Positions 13,101-25,100 of a DNA stretch of 64,000 nucleotides are shown one piece after another. The notes below the pieces were generated by a model that searched no databases, had not been told where the DNA came from, and saw only the letters and a list, made by a program, of their open reading frames with translations. A program made the position numbers and the translations under genes. Numbering within the stretch: the first letter of the stretch is position 1; each line of letters opens with the position of its first letter. Origin of the DNA: Gymnogyps californianus (taxonomy: Eukaryota; Chordata; Aves; Accipitriformes; Cathartidae); contig NC_059477.1 in NCBI RefSeq assembly GCF_018139145.2, positions 14,495,522 to 14,559,521 on the forward strand. Reading direction: 5' to 3'.

Positions 13101-16100
13101 TCTAAATGTACATGCCTGTTCTTCATTAGACGTACTTCCCTCTTCCGTGCGGCCTCTTCTGCTGGCTGGGTTGGAAGTGCTGGAGAGGATGCCATGACTA
13201 CGCCTGGTGCAATGGTGCTGGTAGGGGCGGTGCGAATCTGGTAGGTCTGCACATCTCCTGAGGCAGCTGAAAGACACAAGGGAACATGACGTCAGTTTGG
13301 TGACAGTGCTGTTAAATGTGGTGCGAAGAGCATCTAGTCACCTATCTAACCATGCACTCTGGGCTACAGTACAGGAGGGATGACCATCATCTGGGTCATC
13401 ATTGCTATCTCAGTCTTAGTTTCTTAACATATGCAAGGTTTTGGGCATTCCTCCTAAAGAAGTCTTCACTTGTGCTTGATAACTTGATTTGTCTTGCTGT
13501 ATTGCTGCGCTTCTTTATCCCTTAGTATATTTCTTTTTACTTCTCTGCTATTTGGGCAGTTTTAGCAGTTTTAAGAAGATGAAGGATGGCAAACAGTATT
13601 TCTAGCTATGCTCCAAATGTCTATCTGCAAAAGGAGAAACTGCATGTGTAAGTATTTGGCACAGAAAAAAGGGTGTAGAAATGTACCATTTACTCCAACA
13701 AGAGAGAGACAGTGCAAACTAGGCATTCAACTTCACTACTTCTCTAGAATGAACAAGTTCTTGGATTTCTTTTGTTTGTTTACTGTAACCTAGGAGTGTG
13801 TTATATTTGCCTGAGCTCGTAAAAAAATACGATACCACCTAAAGAAATCACATGTCCTTAAAAACACAAACAACAGAAGATCAATGCAACAATAGTATTT
13901 TTCTCAGCTATGTATTTTCACTGATGCTTGGAGACCTCTTCACTGGATAACTTTCAAATCACTTGCTTTACAAACATAAAAGCAGGGGTACACTTTTCTG
14001 TTATTTTTAATAAACAATTTTTAATACCCTCCAATTTTTAATAAACAAAAAAATATATTTTAATACAATAAACCCCCCAACTTATTCTAAGTTGAAGTAG
14101 CCCTGCTTGCTCTAAGTGGAGGGCTAAACCAAATGATCTCTTAAGGCACTTTCCTAAATTATTCTATGATTCTAAGACTCAGTGATAAAGTACGTGGTGA
14201 CTAGTTACAAAAGCCACAATAGGAAGAAATTACGACTTGTAATTGAAAAGGGGAAAAAATTACTAATAAATTAAAGTGTCCTTACAGAAAGAATCAAACA
14301 ACCTTCTTTCCTAATTTTAATGCTTTGCTTTAAATTTACTGTTGTTGCAGATGACTATCTGGGAGAACTCAGAAGTCTAAAGTGGTATCAGTTTTTGCAG
14401 AACATAAAAAAAATCGTGTTGACAAAATACAGGAAATACAGCATGGAAAACCAAAAATAAATATATTGTTTTAAGAAGTAAACCCAAAATATCCATAATT
14501 TTATCAATCTGAAGGGAAAGGCTCCAAGAAAATATGACAAATAGCTTTGTCCAGAATTTCCTTTAATCATTTTGGAGACTTATCTGTGCCAAAGCTGTTA
14601 ATTCTGTTTCCTGACACATTTGAAGGAGTTAGGTTGGCAACTTATATCTGCATGGAGAAAATGTTATACTGAATGACTGGCTGTGAAGTTTCTCACCTTG
14701 TACAACAACTTGGTTGCTGGGTACAAGTATCTGTTGTCCATCTGTGGTCTGTGCATATTGTAAAATGGTGGTGCCAGGTTGAGTTGCAGCTGCATTGGTC
14801 ATAGTCAACGTCTGGAGACCTTGTACTCCATCTGTGCCATTGTTAGACAACTGTATTGCTCCTCCTTGGGTAATAGCAACTGAAGACAAAAAAAAAATAG
14901 ACACAGCATTTAAGACACTAATTTACTCATTAACTTATAGTATTAAACCTAGATATGGAAGAATACTGATCTGAGTTAAATCACTTGAACCCTTATACAC
15001 CCTCAAATCAGACACATGGCTTTAATTTACATTAAAGAAATCATGCTTTGAAAATAAGTTTTCAACTTTTCATGAGACCCATATTTTTAGGGGGGCCACA
15101 AAACATAGCCTAAAACTCAAATTAGTTTCTCTGATAAAACAGCACCGCACAGAGGAGCTACAATCCTCCCCCAGGGAATACTTTTTAATTTGTTAGTTAA
15201 GATTTTCTTCTTGGTTGGTTTAGGTCTTTTCCTCAGTCCTTTCTTTTTTCTTCTCATCTGAAATTCCTCTCCTCTTCCATGCTTCTGCTGCTATTGCTAT
15301 CCATCTTGTGTTTCACTTTCTTCTTGCTTTGGCATTTTTTTTTCTTCTGATTGTATCCCCCCTTCTCTACAACTTCCTCAGCACCTTCCTAGCAGTGTTT
15401 TCATTCATAAAGGTCCAGTTACACACATTTCTTTTTTCCTTCAAGCAGTCTTACTTTGCTGTTTTTTTTTCCTTTCTTTCCCCCAATCCTGTCATGCAGG
15501 TGTACTGAGACATCACCCCTCAATCGTGATTCCACAGAATTTCACTGTGTTCCTATATACACACACACGAAAATCTCAAGTATCTGCACAAGCAGTTATT
15601 TTACAGTTAGGGTAGGAAAGCAGAGTTAACCACATCAGTTTCAATAAAATTAAGTAGGTTATTAGGCAACGTGGCTAAGGAGTAAACAGAGATACAAAAT
15701 TTTAAAGAGATTTTAAGACAAAGATGTAAACAAGTAGTTCTTTCTCCCTTTTGTATATTTAATACTGTGTTTGTGTGAGACAGCGTGTGAATTCTAGCTT
15801 TACTGCTGTATCCTCAATCCTTTAAGTCAAAGCACTACATCTATAACATCTAATGAATAAAAACACAGAAACATATATTTATTACATATTTTAAATAAGG
15901 TTGCTGAAGTCCTTATTTTTTCAGGACTTTCTAAAAATGTAATTGCAGACTGTAATGTTTTTTCTATTAATGAGGTGACAATTTTGTGAACCAGTATTAA
16001 TAATCTGCCAGGAAAAAAAGAAACTTCTGAATTACCTCATCTGGTTCCCAAAGTGAAAAAGTTTATAATAGCATTATGGTTAGTTCATATTTTGCCTCAG

Positions 16101-19100
16101 GATACATTAGCTGCACTAACTGGCAAGCAGTCCCAGAACGTTAATTGAACATTTCAAATACTTACAATAGGAATGTGTTTAAAAGGCATGGTTATCAAAC
16201 AGTCAAATTAAAGTGATCTTATTTTCACCTCCTGCTTTGTCCTAGTCCAAACAGTTATAGATAGAAATAATAGTTCTTCATCTTCTCATCCCCACTTACT
16301 AGCACCACTGAGAAATTCAAACTACATACTGTACTGCCCACTGCTGGTTTGGTAAATGGGAGTTGGCACCGTAACAGTGGCGATGGCAGGTGCTGCTGTT
16401 TCCTCTTCAGACTTTTCTTCTTCGATCCTTGGCACTCCTGGGGCGTCTGAGGACAAGTCATTCAAAATTTTTCTGGCAAAGACAGTGTGTTGTAGAGATT
16501 TTAATAAAAATTGAAAAAAAAAAAAGTCTATTTGATACATAATGCTGGAGAAAACGGAAAAGTGCAGCAAGCCAGCAAGGAAAATACGGGTGCAGAATGA
16601 AAAACCCGCACTATCTTCAAACTCTTATTGGAGAGGATTGTTCAAAGTGCCATGCACAGATGGGGAAGGGAGCCAGCACAGAACAGCTGTGCTTGTCAAC
16701 ACAAGATACAGGTGCTTCTCAACAGGTTCTTCTCAACCCAAGATACAGCTATCACAACCTTCCCTTTTTCTTAAAAACATGCTTCTCTCTCATCCATATT
16801 TACTTGTTTCCTGCTTTTAGCCGCATAAAGATTTGAAGAAAGCAAAAGTATGTAAAAACCTGTCTCCTCACTTACATTAGGGGAACTGCTCCGTTTCAGA
16901 GACCATAAAGGCCTCAGCCAGAGAGCTGAGTATAAAGGAAGTTAGCAGAAATGCTTGTAAAGAGCAACCAGTTTATAATGTAACACCTGCCTGGGAGACA
17001 ATACCGAGTGTTTGAGTGAAGTCACACAGTTACATTTACAGGTGCCCTGCCTGAGAAAGCTGTGAGATTAGCATGGGTAAAGGAAAGAACAGCTTGTTTA
17101 ATTACTTCCATGGGTTAATCATCCAAAGCCAAAACTGCCAAAATATCACTGCTACAGGTCCCACTGAACATGACTGTAAGACTGACCATAGCAGTTACTG
17201 CAATTTGCATCATTTAGACCAAACACTGTCCCTCAGAGGACTGTCAAGCCCTTTTCACTGCTGGCATATTCTGTCACTGCAAAATGCTACTTAGGTAAAG
17301 GGCAACATTTTTTATAATTCTCCTCATATGTTTTCCTGTGGACTGTCACTAGAACTCAAAGCGTGATGAAGCAAACACAGCTGTAGACCCCAAGCTCCAA
17401 GACAACACTCATTTCTTAAATAAGGCTCCTAAGGCTTTGGGAGCCAGAACATCTGTATGGAGCTATCTGGGCAGAGCAATCACTCTGCTAAGCAACTTGA
17501 CAAACAGAACTTTGCTGTTGCTGTTTTGACTCTGTGTGCATGCAAGATCCCCAGCATTGCACAAGCACTCCACTGTGCCAAGCACCACTTGGACAAATAA
17601 AAAATTCCCATCCAGAGAGTTTGCAACCTAAGTGTTAGACTAGAAAAGCTAGTGGACAAAACAGATGAAAAAATATGGAAAGAGCAGGGAGGATGAGGAA
17701 CAAAACCCAAGAAGCTCAAAATAGAAAAGAAGAAAGTACAGCTTACCACTTTTTAAGCTCATGTCAGATATGATCTGGTGGTTAAAACCTACCTTTGCCA
17801 TCATAAAGATCAATTTAAGATAGAAGGGAAGGTGGCAGCTTTACAAATATAGGAGCTATGAACTGATATGGGGAACACATGATATACTTCAGTAGCAGGA
17901 TCAAAGCAGAGTTTCTGAGGAAGAGGTATAGCTTTCAATTCTGTGAACCTATCTGCACCTATCTTGTCTCTGGGGCCAGTTACAGCAGTTTGAATAATGC
18001 TAACTGGGAACTCACTAACACAGCAGTAGCCTGGCTCAGCCTTTCTGACATGACCCCTATGCCGGCCCAGAGTCTGAGCTGCATATACAAGTACTGCAAT
18101 TACAGAGTTTTGCTGAGTCATCGGGATCTGGTTGCAGGACAGAGGCTGTGGTGTGGCATCAGTGCGTGCTAAGGAGTCCATCTCAATGAGAAGTTAGCAC
18201 GCACAAGTACCCTCTTCTCAGTTTTGCTGCTTGTTTACTTAGCTCTGTTGTCTCATGATATACAGCCATTCTTCCATATATAGTAAAAGCAAGTGTCTCA
18301 CTGCAGAAGCAGACTGTAAGGAAGTCTGTGACAGCCTTGAAGTTACCAACACTGCTCCTCACAAATAAAAATATTTTCCCAGATCTGTTATGGCTAGGGA
18401 TCTTCAGCAATGATTTTCACTATCTTCAGCAGAACAGCCTTGAAGGCAGAAAATAATCGGCAAGTGCTAAAAAAATATAATGGTTGAGATATGCTCAGGC
18501 CTAGAGTCTAGCTTATATTTCTAAGGCTACGCTCAAAAAGAAAAAAGGAGCATCTGAATTTTCTGAAGCAGCAGGAATCCACAGGTCACTTAAAACCTGC
18601 GGAACTCCAGAGCTGTTCCTTAATGCTATTTAGCATGTTTTAAGAATGAAAAGTGAGATTTAGTATAGCCAGAAAAAGCTCTGCAAGGGCTCAATTAATA
18701 AAGTAACATATGACTAACACTGTGTGAAGGAGCACCTCAGCTGGTCTTAACTGCAGAAGTATTTGCCATGACAACTAAAGATATTAGATGCCTATCACTA
18801 CATTCAACTCACACCCTGACTTCTTAAACTTTAAACACAACCAATTTTGCTCAAGCAGAAATTCTCTCTGAGCCACAGAACACCACATGTTCATTGGGAG
18901 TCTCATGGGAGAAAGGAATTAAGTTTGATTGCTGCTAGCATTTCAACAATAATGAAAAACAATAGAGTTGATTATTTTGCAAACTACAGATTATACAGAA
19001 GCCACTTTCTTGCAAAGCTTGAGTGTATTTCATGTATTAAGTATCCATTAAAGCTATCTCTAAGGCACCTAGCACAATGATACCTCAATGTTTCATAAAT

Positions 19101-22100
19101 GTGGCAATTAGCTTATTCTCAGCTCATTTCTGTCTCAACCAAGTGTAACGGCTGAGGTTTCTTCCTCCTCCTCCTCCTATTTGCTTATCTCTTTACATCC
19201 TATTCCATGGAAAGACAATGCAGAAGAGAGATTTCAGTTAAATGGTAAATGTAAAAAACCCTATACAATCACACTGTTTGTCTCCCCACGTGAAGAATGC
19301 ATCCATCAAGCAAAATGCTTCTGCATTTAACCTCCATACCTGTAGGAGGGTCGTCTGGAAAGAATTTCTCTTCGTTTCTGTGAGTCTGTGACACTGTCTA
19401 CTGATTCCTGTGAATCTTCACTTTCTGCTATAGTGGAGATCTGTAAATAAGAACAGCAATCAAACTTAGCAAGACACTTCAATGTCTTTATTTTAAGGAA
19501 ATGTGAAAAACACTACAATGCAAGTATTCTACAGTGCTTCTTGTTGCCGTGACAGGTATCATTCTACCTAGGCAATGAATAGAAAGGGCAGGCTGTTTAG
19601 TAACAGATCCAGTGAAGAATGACCATAGTCAGTTATCCACCCGTGAGAATGTCCTTTATAATTTAAATACTCCAATAAGAAAATATAAACAGTAATTCCA
19701 TACACTTTTTGCTTTCCATGATTCCTTGTTTCCATCCATTTTAAGGAAACAAAGAAAGATTTTTTAGTAACATTTAGGGAGAGAATAACTGAAACCAAAT
19801 TAAGATAGCAGAAATGTTTGGAAACAAAGAGCAAAATACTGAAGTTGAGAAACATCAATTTATAAATAATTGGGTAGATATGTTATAGAGAGACTGCCTT
19901 TTGGGTGGGTAATTGTCAGGAAAATGTCATACATGAAGATGCTAAAAAATAATGCAGTGCTGCAATTCTGAACATCTGTGCTAAAAAAAGACAAAGGTTT
20001 ATGACGGAAAGCTAACATGTTTGTATCAGTCATATTTTGGTAATTTTAAATTCCAGGTGTGCCAAAATGTAAAAACAACTCCAATATATAAAACCAGAGA
20101 CTGTTTTCCAAAAGACTATAGTCATGTGACAAATATACAAAAGCTAACCATAGTGAATAGAGAAATGCCTGTGTGAGAAACATAGCTCACAGCCCAACAT
20201 TTTATGCACTGTAGGGAAGATTACTAAAGGCTCAAAAAGCTTGCTGGCATCCAAATCTCACAGTTATCAGATAGAGGGCCTGAACAGGTCCAAGGCTGAC
20301 TGTGAACTACCAGGCTTTGAATATCCAAATACACTGGCTTCGCACTGAGCCAGGTGAATTCCAAGCATGGTTTCATTGTCAGTTTCTTATCTTCCACCTC
20401 TGGGCTAGTAACTTGTGCACTTATCTGAAAACTGCTCACCTCCGATAGATTAAAACTCTAAACTTTTGACTCCAATGGCTGAGGAGGGTAGAGTCAGCCA
20501 GAAACTCAGCACTAAAGCTGACAAGGTGTAAACAAAGATTATTAGAATGGCCTAGTTTTAAATTATGCATGCCTTATTATTTTTTAAAGTAACACCCAGC
20601 TAAATATCTGTATTAAATAGTCACAATGTCTACTTTTTAAAATTAAACACTTTTTGAGCTCAGTGTGCTAATAGCAAAGGACTGATGTACAGTCCTTGCC
20701 CTGTGTAGCTGCTGTACGCCAAGCAATTTCTCTTTCTGCATTCAGTAACACTGAGCTTAAAAGTGGTTAAAAAAAAAAAAGTTACAGGTTTTAAAGATTT
20801 CAGACTACTTGTCTCCTATATCTTCAAGCTACCTCATCATATTGCATTATTTGTCTTGCTTTACAGAAGAGAAAATGCTAAGGCTTTACAAAGCAAACAA
20901 CATCCAACAGGCAAATTTTAAAACCATTTTTATGACAGGACTGATAGGTTTATTTTAAGGACCATTAACATACAGACATCTGTTTTGTAAAACAATGCAA
21001 ATATTTTCTAAGTAGGAAAGACTCTCATCCCAGAATATCAGCCTCATTAATGATTAAAGATTACATTATAAAAAAAAAAACCAAACCTTTTGTTCACCTC
21101 AGAATAGTATGAACTCTTACTCAATAAAAATGTATGAAAATGCAGTAGAGAGAAAAAGTAGAGTAATACTGTAAGAAAAACCATGAAGCTGTTAAACTCA
21201 CCAACCAAATTCTAGAGGGAAATGAAACTCAGCAATGTTTGAAAGTGAAAAGTGGTTAAACCAGAACAGAAAAAAAGTCACAGAGTAGCAAATATTGTAC
21301 AGGTTTTGCCTTCAACGTGCTCTTGAAGTTTATATATGCAAAAACACAATCCAGGACACAAATACATTAGAAACCAGTGAACTGGCAGGACTATCCAAAA
21401 GGCCCAATTCACGTATTAGGAATTTCTTCTGTCAGTACCTGAACTGTCTGGACCTGTGGAGACTGAATAACTGACGGCTGGGCAGCCTGAATTACTCCGT
21501 GCACTTGAACTGTCTGCCCATTGGGCAGCTGAACTAAGGTCACCGTGGGCGCAGAAGACGTTGCGTGAGCTGCTGGCATAGATACCTGCAAAGAGACAGT
21601 GAGCATAAATTAGGTTATTGCAAAATCTTCTTGTTGCACTATGAAGAACACTTTTTGGTGAAAGAATTGTGTCTCTTCTAGATCCCAGTTAGATGACCCA
21701 AATGTTTCAGCGTAATATAAAACCTCCTGAACTGCCTAAGCCCAACATCTGACCTACTTTACAAATTAATCTAATGCAGAATTTCTACAGGCTCAAAACA
21801 TCACTTGCAAAACCACTGACAAGAAAGAATGAGAAAAACACAACTGCCTCTATTTTGAGGTAACCTAATAAAAACACATTATTACCTTTCGCTTACTTCA
21901 GTTAGATATTGCTAAGACCTGGGTGTACTCCTACAGACACTGCTGAGTCAAAGGCAGATACATATGGGAGTGGAGCTATTTTTATTCTCACTCTAGAAAA
22001 TGCAAAGTGTTTGCCAGATGTAAGAAGTTAACATTTTTAGGGAGTCATACCTTTCAGACTTTCTAGAGACTAAACCATACTGAGTAGCTGGCAAAGTCCA

Positions 22101-25100
22101 TTTAAATGAAGAAAACTGACCGTGTGTTCAGACAGAAAACCCATGGGTTTGCAGTGGAAACGAATGGTTTGTAGGCAGTTATTGTGATTCAGTGTAACGG
22201 GTCAACACAAACTCTAGTCCTATTATTTTTATGAGGAAAAATTGCCCACACTTTAAACGCTCAGTTCCTAAACACAACTTTGTTTCTCCAGCACAGATCT
22301 GTAGGCATAGTGGCTATGCCAACAGGGATACGCTAACGACTTCAGCACGGTACGCTAGCACTGCGTGCACAGCCACGCATGTCCTGCGCAGGGGCTCAGG
22401 CTCCGAGGACAGCTATACCCACACGAAGCTGTTCACGTCACGCAGGGAAGTCTCACTCTGGCAGGTCACAAGAACAATTATGGGCGGCTGAAGGGCCATG
22501 CACCAAGGTTGCTACGTGGCTGGGCAGATGCCCTGGTGTGCATCCAGTACTCAGCAACTGTCTGGTGACATGATGCACGTGTTCATGGCTGGGGGCTCCT
22601 GAAAGGCAGGAGGTTGCCAGGGCTGCTGTACAAGCGCACACGGCGCTCGGTTTGCGCCCGACTCGCACCATCATAGCCCTCAGGGAAGGACTGCAGGCAA
22701 GCGTGAGCTGCTCTGGCAGATCTCAGCCAGGTCATGGGTCACTGACTAGCCAGCCTTCTTCTAGACACCCAGGTTTGGAAAATTTAACAATCCTCCAGTG
22801 TTCAACAGCATTTTCAACAAATTCGATTCATGTAGCTACAATGCGAGAAGGGGCTGTGCTGCTGTCCTACCTAATCTCAAAGAGCTGCTATGTACCGGAT
22901 GCAGAAGTAAATCCTCTGCTGTCCCCATGAACATGTGGTTCTCAAAAAGCTGCAGTAGCTGATCTTTGAATTTCCATAAACATCCGCCACTTACAAGGAA
23001 ATCTTGCCTAACAACAAAATTAAAGGGAATTACATGTAGACCTCTCTCCTCCACAGCTGTCTCTCCCTAATCCACAAATTTGTGTTTGCCTTTACCTTCC
23101 TTTTTCAGGAAAACAGCTGCAGCATTACATGGTGGTACTTAACTCACATCTGAGAGAAACCGGGGCTGAGATTAACATGAGCGCACTTTCCTCTGGCAAA
23201 TTGTATTCCTTTACCAAGCGACCTTTTTTAATAATGCATGTCTGACTGAACAGTCCTTGGCAATGACAGCAAAGCTGATCAACTGGAGGCGACTCTGCGG
23301 TTGGATTAAGCCAACAGCAGAGTGTAACTTCCGCAGATGTTTCTGACTCATACCTTGTGGAACTGGAACGAGTTTCCTTTTGACTCTGAAAACTACCCTG
23401 AACTCACAAAAAATGCAGCAATTAAACTAAGCTTACAAGAGGGATGACCTTACAAGAGATAATGAAAGAATTAAATTGACATAATTAGTTATTTAGATTT
23501 GCCTAAGCCTCTGAGGGCACTCCCTAATGCCAAACACTGCCACTTCACATATTAAAAATATCATAACAACGTAACACTGATGTGAACAAGACAAGGAATT
23601 ATCTTTAGACTGTTATATCACCTCCACAAGGAATATAAAGCCTGGGGAAAAGCTAAGGTGCAAATAATACAGTGAATGACAACAGAGGAAATGAGGAAAA
23701 ATATAAAATATTTCTTTGTGGTTCACATGGATTTTAACCATAGCTGTATAGCTTTTTCTTACTTGGAAAAAATTCTCATTCAAGTACCAGGGTAATTTTG
23801 CCCGACTAAAGTGCATTCAACCCACTATACACTTCTAAGTTCAGCTACCTGGAGGTTAGTATGTTAGCACCTGAATTTAAAACATTCTTGCTTCTCTGGA
23901 CTAAATCTTAACGCATACCAAGTGAGAAGCAGTTTACTGGTTTTGCAAGAGAAATAAACTACTTCCACTCAGTTCACACTGAAGTGTTATTCGCACCACC
24001 TACATCCTGTGCCTAAGTTAGACAGTGAGAAAACTGCCCAAAGAGGCAAGCTGGTGCAGGGCAGCTGGTGGCCTGTAAATTCACACTGCAGCTTCACTCA
24101 ACAAAATCACCCTGTGCATTAACAGCTCCAATCCCTATACTATCACTTGAATGGAAGTGTACTATCTCTGGTTTACCAAAAGGTGCAATGACTTTAAAAA
24201 GACATTAATCATTTATAAAATGGTAAGTGATTTAACACTTGTGCCACTTAAAAGACACTCAATTCCCCAAACTATGAGATCTAAAAAACCTGTTTGTTCT
24301 TTGCAGACTGCAAATAGTTTCAAAATTAAATGGTTACAGAAGAGAGCCGAACAGATTCTGTACTCATTTACACAATGGAGTTGCTTCTGCCAACCATCAG
24401 TGTATCCAAGAATGAAACCAGGTTCCAAAATCAGAGATGTAGCTGGGATCGCATATCTCGTCTCTCCAAAATAATTTGGGGATAATAAATGATCTACTAC
24501 TGTCTCTCTAAACAGTCAATAATTCTGTGAAATTCTGGAGACGAGGATAACACGAGCTGTCAAATGCCAGGTTGTTCCACTTGATTATAATGTTTATAAT
24601 ACTAATTCCATCAGATAAGATGATGTATTTGCTGCATTATTCATCTATATTTTCAGTTTGTTTTCTTCAGAATTAAACTGACTGCTATAGGCAAGTTTCT
24701 AACAGAAAACATAACAGCAAAACAATCCAGTCAATATAAAAAAAGACAGTAAATTACATGTTTTGAAAAAAATACCTTTCAGTGGTATGGTTGTGGTAAA
24801 GAATGCTAGAAATATTTTAATTCATTATTCTGTTAACATAACACAGTTTACACACATACAGTTCTTCAGAACTAACACAGCCTAGTGTGATGGGAAGTTA
24901 AAAATCTACTGCTTTAAAAATGTGAAGACAAATATTAAAGGAACTATACATCGCACCTGTTTCAGAATTGTATCAATGGAACCTTCTCTCAGGCCCATGA
25001 GCAGACATTATCCCTCTTAAAAAAATTATCCAATAGGTAAAACTATTACACCGTATGATTTTATACCTGGGCTAACGTTGCAATCTGTGGTTGTGCCTGT

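Larger units (their letters stand above)
13267..14696 (-). other. CREB1: CREB1 intron 6 (1.43 kb)
   Basis: This GT-AG intron contains a CR1 3' end at 14101-14175, an AT-rich duplicated segment at 14002-14080, and a perfect palindromic CRE at 13287-13294, close to the acceptor. Confidence 0.85.

Noticed and set aside
21409..21438. Reading-through extension of exon 3 by nine residues
   Set aside because: This is intron sequence after a good GT donor; retention would truncate CREB before the kinase-inducible domain, and the correct joins close perfectly without it.
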